In this document: positions 26,761-35,566 of the stretch, piece by piece
Layout of the letters: the number at the start of each line of letters is the position of its first letter
How positions within the stretch are numbered: the first letter of the stretch is position 1
Assembly (NCBI GenBank): GCA_937927575.1
Contig: CALBEE010000001.1
Coordinates: 1 to 64,000, forward strand
Reading direction: 5' to 3'
Source of the DNA: an uncultured Saprospiraceae bacterium
GTDB taxonomy: Bacteria > Bacteroidota > Bacteroidia > Chitinophagales > Saprospiraceae
DNA: 64,000 bases
Notes under the pieces: generated by a model
What the model was told of the DNA's origin: nothing
What the model saw: only the letters and a program-made list of their open reading frames with translations
Databases searched by the model: none
Made by a program: the position numbers and the translations under genes

Positions 26761-29280
26761 TTATGGCTTTATGTTTTGATTGAGCGACACCATATTAGCA
26801 AAGATTCGATATGCTCCAGGAACACCTGCAGGTAGTTGACGGAACCAACTATATCCTGTGTAAATAAAATGGCCATCACCATGTGGCGCTATAAGTAATC
26901 CTCCTTTACGAGCAGGCTCTCCTGGATCATTACTTGATAAAATAGCCTTATACTCTTCACTCCATTCGTTGGCAAAGTATAGGCCTCGCTCTTGTACCCA
27001 TCCTTCAAAATCTTTCTGAGTAATTTTGTTTGGGTAATTCATTACAGGATGATTAGGCTCTAGAATCTCTATAGGTGCTTCCTCGACGGTTACACGATCT
27101 CTACTTAGCTTAATTGGATAAGGTCCAATATTGTCCACTTTTAATCTTCTATTCGTATTGTATTGGACGATCATATTGCCACCATCTTTCACAAAATCTA
27201 AAAGGATTTGCTGCTTGAATCTAATATCTTCTAATTTATTATACGCTCTGATTCCCATGACTAAGGCTCCATACCCTTTTAATCTTTCTCTAGAAATTTC
27301 AGCTAAAGGTATTACATCTACTGTGTATCCAATTTGTTCAAGACTTTTGGGAATGGCATCACCAGAGCCTTCTATGTATGCAATTCGACCACCCGAAGTT
27401 TTAATATCTAATTTCACCATATTCGATTCTGCCGGCATCATCACTGATTGATAAGGAATGTGATCATAATCAATTTGGATAAGCTCTTTTCTATACTCTT
27501 TTCCATTGGCTACTACTACAGGTTTCATAGTGAATTGGCTTGGTCCAGCTGGTGGAGTTAATTCAAATTCTACGTTTTGATCTGCTCCTTTAAAATCTAT
27601 AGAAAATTCATGAAATGCCGGTGTAACTTTCCATCCTTTGGGTACGGGTAAGGTTACTTTTCCGCTTTGATTCGCGGACAAAGCTTTGATAGTTACATTG
27701 ACCTTTCTTGGTCTTTCATTTCTAAGTATGTATACTTTTTCTTGTAGTTTCAATGAGATCGCAGGTACTATTTCTAATGGCCTATATACAGGTCCAGATT
27801 CAGGATCATTGTATCGATAGACGATGTCTTTGGTAATTTCTACCTCAGCTCCATTTATTTCTATGTAGTACGTTGCGGATAATTCTCTTTCTGTTCTGGG
27901 TGTACCTATGAGTTTTTGATCATCTACTCGATACATACCCAGACTTCCTTTTTCTTTTAACCAATACGGAGAAGTCATTCCAGCCGACGTCGGTACGGTC
28001 AGATCATGATCCCATCTCAAACTTATATTATTCGCTAGTGCAGCATTGAGGATCGTATCTTTATTCATATCATGAAATCTGACTTTTAATACTTTAGCTT
28101 CCACATCAGACCTATTCGTTATTTCTGATCTAACATTGATGCTTTCATTTGGTGTATATGTATGTTGGTCAGAGATAGCTTCAATATACATTCCTGTAAC
28201 ATCTACTAATAAGGATTCTGCATCCGCTAGTTTGATATCTCTCCAATGTGAAGAAGGTAGTTTTTTGATGCTTTTTACGATATCAGCTACATCTTTTGCG
28301 GATTTGGAGGGATTGGCAAAATTGAAATTGGCAATGACATTATCGATCATGTGTTCAATATGTTCAGCATCTATCCTCGACCAAGTAGTATTGATTCCTT
28401 CGAATATATCATTTGGATCATTGGGCATATCTCCTTTAAGAAGTTGCATATACTCTTCACGCGAACCTCGACTCGCCGTATTTCCCATGCCTTGACAAAC
28501 GTGTTGACTTCTAGATTCTGCTGCTATTTCTGAATTCGATTTTCCTTTGATAGGGTAGTACGTACCGATATCAATAGTTACCATATCTGATTTATCCGCT
28601 TCGGCAAATTTCTCTCTGCTTCCATAAAACCACCAGGAAGTATTGAAAAATAGTCGCTGAGCACTCCAAGGCTCTACATACTTTAGCTGATTCGCAAATT
28701 GTTCTTTATCACCACTTAAGTCAAATGCTTCATAACTCAAAATGGCTGAAGCGGTATGATGTCCATGCGTCCTCCCACTGCTTTTATGATCAAATCTATT
28801 GATGATAACATCTGGACGATATTTTCTAATGGCCCAAACTACATCAGACATAACCTTTTCTTCTTCCCATATTTCTCTGGTCTCTTCAGCATTCTTACTA
28901 AATCCAAAGTCGTTGGCTCTACTAAACATTTGCTCGCCCCCATCTATTCTTCTAGCCGCCATTAACTCTTCGGTACGCATTAATCCAAGTAATTCCTTAA
29001 TTTCTGGACCAATTAAGTTCTGCCCTCCATCTCCTCTTGTCAAGGATAAATAGGCAGTTCTTGCTTTCACTTCATTAGCATAATATGATATTAATCGAGT
29101 ATTCTCATCATCTGGATGTGCTGCTACGTACAGTACCGATCCCAAGACCTTTAATTTTTCTAGGTCTTCATATATATCACCACTGGATTTGACCATAGGT
29201 GCTTGTGCGGACAAGCTTACGATTGAAATAGAGCAAATGATAATGTGTAAGTATCTGATTTTCAGAATAAAATTTATCAT
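26761..29280 (-). CDS. PIG-L family deacetylase with C-terminal glutamine-amidotransferase-like domain
   Basis: An 839-residue secreted protein (signal peptide ending LSAQ). The N-terminal PIG-L/LmbE domain carries the zinc motif HPDDE (residues 55-59) and a second ligand in GRTHGHHTASA. A beta-sandwich region (about 360-590) precedes a C-terminal ThuA/GATase-like domain (ALVMGIRAYNKLED, GGNMIVQYNTNRRL). PIG-L enzymes remove N-acetyl groups from sugars or similar amides. Homologues of this three-part type are common in Bacteroidota next to symporters. It is the first gene of the operon with the small peptide and the SSS symporter, so the deacetylated product may be imported. Confidence 0.88.
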   Translation of the reverse strand: MINFILKIRYLHIIICSISIVSLSAQAPMVKSSGDIYEDLEKLKVLGSVLYVAAHPDDENTRLISYYANEVKARTAYLSLTRGDGGQNLIGPEIKELLGLMRTEELMAARRIDGGEQMFSRANDFGFSKNAEETREIWEEEKVMSDVVWAIRKYRPDVIINRFDHKSSGRTHGHHTASAILSYEAFDLSGDKEQFANQLKYVEPWSAQRLFFNTSWWFYGSREKFAEADKSDMVTIDIGTYYPIKGKSNSEIAAESRSQHVCQGMGNTASRGSREEYMQLLKGDMPNDPNDIFEGINTTWSRIDAEHIEHMIDNVIANFNFANPSKSAKDVADIVKSIKKLPSSHWRDIKLADAESLLVDVTGMYIEAISDQHTYTPNESINVRSEITNRSDVEAKVLKVRFHDMNKDTILNAALANNISLRWDHDLTVPTSAGMTSPYWLKEKGSLGMYRVDDQKLIGTPRTERELSATYYIEINGAEVEITKDIVYRYNDPESGPVYRPLEIVPAISLKLQEKVYILRNERPRKVNVTIKALSANQSGKVTLPVPKGWKVTPAFHEFSIDFKGADQNVEFELTPPAGPSQFTMKPVVVANGKEYRKELIQIDYDHIPYQSVMMPAESNMVKLDIKTSGGRIAYIEGSGDAIPKSLEQIGYTVDVIPLAEISRERLKGYGALVMGIRAYNKLEDIRFKQQILLDFVKDGGNMIVQYNTNRRLKVDNIGPYPIKLSRDRVTVEEAPIEILEPNHPVMNYPNKITQKDFEGWVQERGLYFANEWSEEYKAILSSNDPGEPARKGGLLIAPHGDGHFIYTGYSWFRQLPAGVPGAYRIFANMVSLNQNIKP

Positions 29281-29477
29281 ATATGAAATATTATTATATC
29301 TTTGAAATTATAGTAATATACAATCCCATTTTACTAAGAGACTTTTTAACTCACTTTATATTGTAAATGGTTTATATGTGTAAAAAATAAATGTAAAAAA
29401 TAAACTCTAAGGATAATATCTATTATTACATTTTGATGCACTTTTAGGACATATTACTAGGAAACAAGCAACAACTA

Positions 29478-29558
29478 ATGTTAATCATTACCGTATCACT
29501 TACACTCATATTAGGCAGTGCCCTTGCTGCTTTGGGAGCTAGACTGATTGAGAAATAA
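29478..29558 (+). CDS. Possible 26-residue membrane peptide
   Basis: An ATG-started frame encoding MLIITVSLTLILGSALAALG followed by ARLIEK, which is a single hydrophobic helix with a charged C-terminal tail. Its stop codon ends one base before the stop of the convergent NqrM-like gene. A TATCTTTG box (29297-29304) lies upstream on the same strand. Composition and position are suggestive, but the frame is very short and no ribosome binding site is well placed, so the call is weak. Confidence 0.25.
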   Translation: MLIITVSLTLILGSALAALGARLIEK

Positions 29559-29774
29559 CTAGCTTGCAGCTTCGATTTCAGGAAGTTGACAAGCCTCATC
29601 ACCTTTTTTACCACAAAGACTACATTCGCCAAGTTCATCTTTGAGCATTGGATTGTTGGACGAGCAGGTACCTCTAAATTCATTACCTGTGACAATATGA
29701 CGAATATTAATTAGAATGAATGATATTCCAAATACTCCAAAAATTATCCCAGCTGTGATTAAGAATTCTCGCAT
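29559..29774 (-). CDS. NqrM-like small membrane protein (DUF539-type)
   Basis: A 71-residue protein with one N-terminal membrane helix (FLITAGIIFGVFGISFILIN) and a Cys motif region: FRGTCSSNN, then ECSLCGKKGDEAC. The membrane helix followed by a GxC and a CxxC with Gly matches NqrM, a maturation factor that helps insert iron into Na+-translocating NADH:quinone reductase. Family members are 60-80 residues. No nqr genes lie in this window, though an ApbE flavin transferase that serves NqrC-type subunits is at 42484-43533. The identification rests on the Cys pattern and size only. Confidence 0.6.
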   Translation of the reverse strand: MREFLITAGIIFGVFGISFILINIRHIVTGNEFRGTCSSNNPMLKDELGECSLCGKKGDEACQLPEIEAAS

Positions 29775-29925
29775 ATCTTCGAGTTTATTTTAGTAATGTT
29801 ACAAGTACGCTATACTGCAAATATAAGCCTTTATTAATCTTGTGGACTTAATCTCTATGACTATTGACTAAGTTCTGCGACAAAAAGTACTTATTGTTTT
29901 CAATACCTATTATAATAAAATAATG

Positions 29926-29937
29926 TGCAATATTGCA
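29926..29937. promoter_or_regulatory. Perfect 12-bp palindrome upstream of mazG
   Basis: TGCAATATTGCA is a perfect palindrome 36 bases before the mazG ATG. It could be an operator for a dimeric regulator, but a 12-bp AT-rich palindrome can also arise by chance. Confidence 0.2.
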
Positions 29938-29973
29938 GTATTATAATCCTAACACTATTTATACTTTTTAGTT

Positions 29974-30729
29974 ATGCAGATGCAAGAAAAACTTGATGCT
30001 TTTGAGAGACTTTTGATCATTATGGATGAGCTACGTGAGCAATGTCCGTGGGATCAGAAACAGACGTTAGAATCACTGCGAAACTTGACGATCGAAGAGA
30101 CTTATGAACTAGCAGATGCTATATTGAATAAGGATATGCAAGAGATCAAAGAAGAGATTGGTGATATTATGCTGCATATGGTATTTTACAGTAAAATAGC
30201 TTCTGAAACTGGAGATTTCAACATAGCAGATTCGCTTAATGCTGTATGTGATAAGTTGATAAAGCGTCATCCACATATCTATGGTGATGTCAAGGTTACA
30301 GATGAAGAGGATGTAAAGAAAAATTGGGAGCAACTAAAATTGAAAGAAGGTAAGAAATCTGTGCTGTCTGGAGTGCCAGTTTCATTGCCAGCCATGGTGA
30401 AGGCATATAGAATGCAAGATAAGACGGCGCAAGTAGGTTTTGAATGGGAAAATGCTGAGCAAGTTTGGGAGAAAGTAGAAGAAGAAATACAGGAGTTTAA
30501 AGAAGTCGTTGATAAGCATCAAGATAAGATGGAGGATGAATTTGGGGATATCATGTTTTCTTTGATAAACTACGCAAGATTTAAAGGTATAGATCCAGAA
30601 ACTGCATTAGAAAAAGTCAATCGAAAATTCAAAGCACGTTTTGAGTACATCGAAGCCCAGGCTACAAAATCTTTAACAGAAATGAGTCTGGAGGAAATGG
30701 ACAGTCTCTGGGAAGAAGCAAAAAAATAG
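29974..30729 (+). CDS. mazG: Nucleoside triphosphate pyrophosphohydrolase MazG
   Basis: A 251-residue house-cleaning enzyme that hydrolyses nucleoside triphosphates to monophosphates and pyrophosphate. It has tandem MazG domains: the first carries CPWDQKQTLESLRNLTIEE, EETYELADAI and EEIGDIMLHMVFYSKIA; the second carries EKVEEEIQEFKEVV and DEFGDIMFSLINYARF. The KRHPHIYGD signature lies between them. The ATG at 29974 is the first start before the conserved region. It is a single gene convergent with the minus-strand beta-barrel gene, with a shared hairpin at 30727-30757. Confidence 0.93.
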   Translation: MQMQEKLDAFERLLIIMDELREQCPWDQKQTLESLRNLTIEETYELADAILNKDMQEIKEEIGDIMLHMVFYSKIASETGDFNIADSLNAVCDKLIKRHPHIYGDVKVTDEEDVKKNWEQLKLKEGKKSVLSGVPVSLPAMVKAYRMQDKTAQVGFEWENAEQVWEKVEEEIQEFKEVVDKHQDKMEDEFGDIMFSLINYARFKGIDPETALEKVNRKFKARFEYIEAQATKSLTEMSLEEMDSLWEEAKK

Positions 30730-30757
30730 CATCGTCAAAAAGTAAATGACGATGCTA
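30721..30757 (-). terminator. Shared terminator between mazG and the beta-barrel gene
   Basis: TAGCATCGTC (30727-30736) pairs perfectly with GACGATGCTA (30748-30757). On the minus strand the stem is followed by six T residues (30726-30721), so it best ends the minus-strand gene. It also overlaps the mazG stop codon. Confidence 0.75.
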
Positions 30758-30784
30758 AAATTATATTTCTAATAATTAGTAGAC

Positions 30785-31372
30785 TTATAAATCATAAGTT
30801 ACATATAAAGCAAAATATTGATTTTTAGCAGTGATATCTCCTAGATCGATAATTCCTCCTAGGCCGTCATCTGATTCTGTTTCTGATATATTACTAAGTC
30901 CTCTTGAAATATTTAATCCTATTCCAAATTGTCCGAGATCAATTTCAGCTCCTAAATTGACTCCCAAGTCGAGAGACTTTAGGGCTTCGGTTGCACCCTC
31001 AGTTCCATGTAATAAGAAATCAAGATATGGACCGAAGTGTAAGTTTAGAGTATGGTCACCTACAGGGACTCCATAGACTGCATCTAATGGTACTCCTACA
31101 TATCCTAGTGTAGTACCTTCGCCTTCACTACTCGCACCTTTCATAGTATATAATAGGCCAGGTCTAAAATTGAAATTATCGTTGATCATTTTAGTGTAAG
31201 TTACACCTAATTGTGCCCCTAGTTGACTATCTGCAGAGACGGATAAACCTCCGAAAGATACCGTTTGATTGGCAAATACTAATCCCGCTTTAGCCGCAAG
31301 TTGCGCATTGGATTGATTAGAAAGGGTCATCACTAGTAAAAGGGTGAAAACTGAAGTAATTAGTTTTTTCAT
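30785..31372 (-). CDS. Outer-membrane beta-barrel protein
   Basis: A 195-residue protein with a signal peptide ending SNAQ and a mature start LAAKAGLVFANQTVSFGG. Alternating strands follow (AQLGVTYTKMINDNFNFRPG, GVNLGAEIDLGQFGIGLNIS) and the C-terminus is NQYFALYVTYDL. This is the porin-like small-barrel plan. It follows the barrel gene at 31481-32023 on the same strand, but a terminator at 31421-31453 separates them, so they are likely independent transcripts. Confidence 0.75.
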   Translation of the reverse strand: MKKLITSVFTLLLVMTLSNQSNAQLAAKAGLVFANQTVSFGGLSVSADSQLGAQLGVTYTKMINDNFNFRPGLLYTMKGASSEGEGTTLGYVGVPLDAVYGVPVGDHTLNLHFGPYLDFLLHGTEGATEALKSLDLGVNLGAEIDLGQFGIGLNISRGLSNISETESDDGLGGIIDLGDITAKNQYFALYVTYDL

Positions 31373-31420
31373 ATTGGTTTGATTTTCGTAAAAGGAAATT
31401 AATTATTTCAGTTGAATATA

Positions 31421-31453
31421 AGAAAAGAGGGCGAAAAATTACCTTCGCCCTCT
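31421..31453 (-). terminator. Intrinsic terminator of the beta-barrel gene at 31481-32023
   Basis: On the minus strand AGAGGGCGAA pairs perfectly with TTCGCCCTCT (plus-strand arms 31444-31453 and 31426-31435) across an 8-nt loop and runs into TTTTCT. It lies 27 bases past the stop codon. Confidence 0.85.
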
Positions 31454-31480
31454 AATTATTTTATGGATTTTCTTATTTAT

Positions 31481-32023
31481 CTACCTTCTACCGCCGATCG
31501 TAAACGCTAAGTGGATTCCGATATAGTTAGATGAATTTTCTGCAAATAATAAGTTATACTCACCAGTCAATCTTAAAAATCCTAGCTCATAACCTACTCT
31601 TGGTATAACTCCGATACTTCCATCTCCAGAGATTTCAGTTTCGTCACCAGAAGCATCCGTTACAGTTACTGACGCACCACCAAAGGTACCAATTCCAAAA
31701 CCTGCAAAAGCTCTAGTGTTAGATTCAGTTTGGAAATAGTAATCACCTATTAAAGAGTACGAACCTACAGCTCCTACATCTACTCCGTCTCCTTCGAGCT
31801 CAGAACCAAATATTGCAAATTCAGCCCTTAAACCAGCTGATATATTATTGTTTACGTTGTATCTTACTTCAGTACCTAATGCAATTCCACCTGTAGCGCC
31901 ATCTCCAGAAGGGATAACATACCCAAATCTAACGATGTCCCACTCAATTGGACCATAATCTTGTGCTTGTAGGGAAAATGATAATGTTAATAACGTAACT
32001 ACAGAAAGTAATAATTTTTTCAT
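31481..32023 (-). CDS. Outer-membrane beta-barrel protein, Gly-rich
   Basis: A 180-residue protein with a signal peptide ending LQAQ. The mature protein has Gly-rich strands (YGPIEWDIVRFGYVIPSGDG, GGIALGTEVRYNVNNNISAG, RAFAGFGIGTFGG) and ends GIHLAFTIGGRR. It fits the general outer-membrane-barrel plan with short turns. No substrate is suggested. It has its own terminator at 31421-31453. Confidence 0.7.
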   Translation of the reverse strand: MKKLLLSVVTLLTLSFSLQAQDYGPIEWDIVRFGYVIPSGDGATGGIALGTEVRYNVNNNISAGLRAEFAIFGSELEGDGVDVGAVGSYSLIGDYYFQTESNTRAFAGFGIGTFGGASVTVTDASGDETEISGDGSIGVIPRVGYELGFLRLTGEYNLLFAENSSNYIGIHLAFTIGGRR

Positions 32024-32187
32024 TTTAATTGGTTTTAATTTTGAATTATGCCAAGAAGCCGTATTCCAGTACCCGAAAAATAAAATGAAAACACTAGGAT
32101 ACCTTCTAACTACCTAAACTTCTTAATTATCACTTCAAATATATGAAAAAGTTTAATGCGGCCTAAATATGTGATTGAAATTTGCAA

Positions 32188-32976
32188 TTATTTTCTTAAC
32201 CACTTTCTAGGTGCCTTTCTTAATGACTTTTCAGTGAAAACATCATCTGGGATTCCTAAGTCGTAGGCCACTGTTTTATATGATGTTATGGTTTTATTCC
32301 CAGAAACCATATCCGTCATTGAGAATTTTTTATAGGTCCAGTAGTCTTGGATTTTCTCGGATTCTATTAATTTATAAACTCTAAGTTCTTGAGATTTACT
32401 ATTGTAAAATACTCTCTTATTGATTAAATGGTTTTTCTGATCTATATGACTGATATAATGATCAAACTCTACATCACCAGCATCCTTAGGACTACTTTTT
32501 ATAATATAATTTCCGTCTGCTTCACCTTCGTAATTATGGATATCTTCTGATGGATACCTTCCTGTAATATCTTCATAAAAAAATTGAGAGCCTGCAAAGC
32601 TGCTGCGCTTATCACTACTGGCTAACCGTTTTACTAAGTCCATAGCAGGTAAAAAGAGCCATCTATCATCGTCTTTATCTTGATTTTTCCAAACCATAAA
32701 AACCATTTTACGTATATCCGCCGGTTTTTTAAAATAGGCATACCATTTTTGATTTTCGGATCCACTTACGTTTTTCCTAAGCACATAAAGCTCACGCTCC
32801 ATAGTAGTTTTTCCATTCTTATCTTGAATGTTCATATGAGCCAGTATCTTTTGATCTTCACCTTGGCTTCGAGCTACATGGTATGCTTTTTCCATTATTG
32901 TAGTGGCATCTTGACCCAAAACATTATTCGTGCTCAATACAGTACAAGTAAGAATTAAGAATTGTAAGAATTTCAT
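32188..32976 (-). CDS. LolA-like outer-membrane lipoprotein-sorting family protein
   Basis: A 262-residue exported protein (signal peptide ending NNVLGQ). The core fits the LolA-like group that accompanies MMPL transporters: IMEKAYHVARSQGEDQKILA, WYAYFKKPADIRKMVFMVWK, DDRWLFLPAMDLVKRLASSD, GSQFFYEDITGRYP. These proteins have an open hydrophobic half-barrel that can carry lipid. It follows the MMPL gene by four bases, so the two are co-transcribed. I infer a periplasmic carrier that passes a lipid or hydrophobic molecule between the exporter and the outer membrane. Confidence 0.8.
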   Translation of the reverse strand: MKFLQFLILTCTVLSTNNVLGQDATTIMEKAYHVARSQGEDQKILAHMNIQDKNGKTTMERELYVLRKNVSGSENQKWYAYFKKPADIRKMVFMVWKNQDKDDDRWLFLPAMDLVKRLASSDKRSSFAGSQFFYEDITGRYPSEDIHNYEGEADGNYIIKSSPKDAGDVEFDHYISHIDQKNHLINKRVFYNSKSQELRVYKLIESEKIQDYWTYKKFSMTDMVSGNKTITSYKTVAYDLGIPDDVFTEKSLRKAPRKWLRK

Positions 32977-32980
32977 CTTA

Positions 32981-35530
32981 TTATTTTTTTAGTTTAAATA
33001 TCTGAATCAATGCAGGCAATAAAAGCAATGTAGTAATACCTGATAAAATAAGTATGCTTGCAAGCAGTGCACCTACTGTCTTATATGGAATAAGATTGGA
33101 AAATAACAAGGGTAAAAATCCAACAGCAATTACTATAACATTACGTGTAATGGCTCTTGATGGTTCGCCAAACATGTAATTTGAACTGGCCTCCCAAGTT
33201 ATATTTTTCTTAAGACTAGCACGTGCCCTTACCAGAAAATGAATCGCAAAATCGATGGCAAGTCCTAAAGCAAGAGAAGAAAGTACAGCTACTGGCATGT
33301 CATAGTCTTTTCCAATCCATCCAATGATACCATAAATGGCTATTATAGTTAGTGTTAGTGGCAACATGCAAAGTAAAGCCCATTTGATCGATCTAAAGAG
33401 TAATGCCATCATTAAAAAGACAACCAAAAAACTGCCAAGGAAAGCATCAAGCATGCCTGCCACCATTTTTTGTTGCCATATTACATTTATATAAGTTAGG
33501 CCTGACCAATTGTATTTTAATTTTATAGGAGATGGATTAGCAGCAATATAATTGTCAAGAGCAGCAATCGTTTTTTCCATTTCTTTATTGTCTCCACTTT
33601 TGAGTTGTAACCACATATTGACACCATCATACTCAGGGGTAGTAAAGTGCTTTAATCTTTCAGGATAATGACTATTCTGAAAGGACAAAATGCTTTGAGC
33701 GACTCCTGAAAAAGTGCCTGGGATCTTAAAGTAATTTTCTGATCCCTCATTTAGTTCTTTATAAATCTTTTTGACGATTAAGGGTAGCGAACTTATTTTA
33801 CCTACTCCTCCATTCTCTAGTAGATGATTTTCTAATCCTTCTAGATATCGAAGTGTTTTGGGGTTTTTAAATACTTGATTGTATTCTAGTTGCATTAATT
33901 CAACTTTACTCGCACAATCTTCCCAAATTTCCGCGTCTTCATCGCTTTCAGCTTCGTCTGCCATATCGAGCATTTTTTCTGAGATAGTATTGAGAGCATT
34001 TGGATCTGATTCGGTATCTGTGATTATTTTCATAGCAGGATCAATTAGATCGATGCCATTATCAAAATTATTGAGAAAAGTATATATGCCTTTTTGCAAA
34101 ATATTCAAATCGAAAGGTTGTTTTTCGCCTTCTGACTCAATGCTCAAGTAAGCCATATAAGTTCCTCCAAAATGTTCGTTTAAAGCTTTGTCAGCTACTC
34201 TAATGGGATGACTTTTAGTAAACCAATTTACTGGATTATCGTTGATTTGAATTTTTGTAATTCCGTAGCCTGTAATTATTAATATACCTAAAGCAGCAAT
34301 CGCAATTTTACCCGCATGATTTCTCACTAGTCGATGGCAAACGTCTAGAAATTTTGTCATCCAATTTTCCCTTTGCGTCTCAGAAGTATGTCCAAAGTCG
34401 GCTAAGGTTTCTTCTTTCATAAGCATGATATACGCAGGAATAAAAGTCATCGTAAGTAACCAAGCCAGTAAGATTCCAAAAGCAACAAATATTCCGAATA
34501 CTTTAACAGGTGGAATAGGTGTCAAGGCTAACGAAGCAAATCCAGCTGCTGAAGTCAAAGATGTAAACAGCATGGGTTTGTAAAGCTCTTTAATTACATG
34601 TCGTATCGTTTTTTCTCGATCTTTATTCTCTTGGTATCTGTCGAAAAATTCCGATAATATATGCACAGAATCCAATACCGCTATGGGCATGATAAAGATG
34701 GCAATCATAGAACTCATGATATGCACAGTATTTCCTGTTGCAATAAGTAGTCCCATGGTACATAAGACTGAAACCATAGCGACGATCATTGGAGACCAAA
34801 TTAATTTTAGCTTTCTAAAAAAAACAAGAAGCAGAATGAAAATACAAATCATAGCCGCAGGAGCAGAAATTCCCATTTGAATAAACATCTCAACTCCAAA
34901 TGTATCTTCCGCAACTGGTAGGCCAGTAATGTGAAACTCTTCATCACCCGTATAGGTATTTACTTTTTCTTGAATCGCATTCGAAATATTGTAAGAAATA
35001 TCTTTACTACTAATAGGAATGTAGAGTGCAATTGCTTTTCCATCTTCTGACACCACGGTGTTAAAGTACATCTCATTATCCATGAGTTTGTTCTTAATTA
35101 ATAATGCCTCTTCTTCTGATTTGGGTGCAGAATTCATTAGATAGTCAAATTGTATAGTCCCAGGTGTTGACGGCGCAATATGATCTACTGTCGACGGTGT
35201 CATAAGATCTTCTAAGATGACTCCACCATCTTTATCTTTCAGATCTATGGCTTGTATATATTTAGTGATTTCATAGACTTTACTTAGTGACTCTTTATTA
35301 AATACACCTTCCGAGTGTTTATCATTGACTATACCCAAGACAATCATGTCGTACATGTTGTACTTCTCTTTCATCTCATGATGTTTGATCCTTACTTCTT
35401 CATTTTCAGAAAGCATATTTTCAGGGTCGGTATCAATCTTGATATTTGGAATAAATGCTAACAATACTACTGTAAATGCCAGCATCATATAGATGACTTT
35501 CTTTGGGTTTTTTATGGCGTAATCGATCAT
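32981..35530 (-). CDS. MMPL/RND-superfamily exporter
   Basis: An 849-residue transporter with the RND plan: a first membrane helix near the N-terminus, a large periplasmic domain with acidic and Asn-rich segments (about 30-215), six helices including the sterol-sensing-type block (LDSVHILSEFFDRYQENKDR), then the same arrangement repeated (a second periplasmic domain at about 440-690 and helices to the end, with LALGLAIDFAIHFLVRARAS). RND/MMPL proteins export lipids or hydrophobic compounds using the proton gradient. It is located between a beta-barrel (35567-36838) and a LolA-like carrier, which points to lipid transport to the outer membrane. Confidence 0.85.
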   Translation of the reverse strand: MIDYAIKNPKKVIYMMLAFTVVLLAFIPNIKIDTDPENMLSENEEVRIKHHEMKEKYNMYDMIVLGIVNDKHSEGVFNKESLSKVYEITKYIQAIDLKDKDGGVILEDLMTPSTVDHIAPSTPGTIQFDYLMNSAPKSEEEALLIKNKLMDNEMYFNTVVSEDGKAIALYIPISSKDISYNISNAIQEKVNTYTGDEEFHITGLPVAEDTFGVEMFIQMGISAPAAMICIFILLLVFFRKLKLIWSPMIVAMVSVLCTMGLLIATGNTVHIMSSMIAIFIMPIAVLDSVHILSEFFDRYQENKDREKTIRHVIKELYKPMLFTSLTSAAGFASLALTPIPPVKVFGIFVAFGILLAWLLTMTFIPAYIMLMKEETLADFGHTSETQRENWMTKFLDVCHRLVRNHAGKIAIAALGILIITGYGITKIQINDNPVNWFTKSHPIRVADKALNEHFGGTYMAYLSIESEGEKQPFDLNILQKGIYTFLNNFDNGIDLIDPAMKIITDTESDPNALNTISEKMLDMADEAESDEDAEIWEDCASKVELMQLEYNQVFKNPKTLRYLEGLENHLLENGGVGKISSLPLIVKKIYKELNEGSENYFKIPGTFSGVAQSILSFQNSHYPERLKHFTTPEYDGVNMWLQLKSGDNKEMEKTIAALDNYIAANPSPIKLKYNWSGLTYINVIWQQKMVAGMLDAFLGSFLVVFLMMALLFRSIKWALLCMLPLTLTIIAIYGIIGWIGKDYDMPVAVLSSLALGLAIDFAIHFLVRARASLKKNITWEASSNYMFGEPSRAITRNVIVIAVGFLPLLFSNLIPYKTVGALLASILILSGITTLLLLPALIQIFKLKK

Positions 35531-35566
35531 TATGAAAAATATTGTTTTCCTAAGAAATTGCTTGGG

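Noticed and set aside
29444-29695. Minus-strand 83-residue frame overlapping the NqrM-like gene
   Set aside because: The NqrM-like frame has a membrane helix and conserved Cys pattern, while this one shares its region in another frame and has no coding features.
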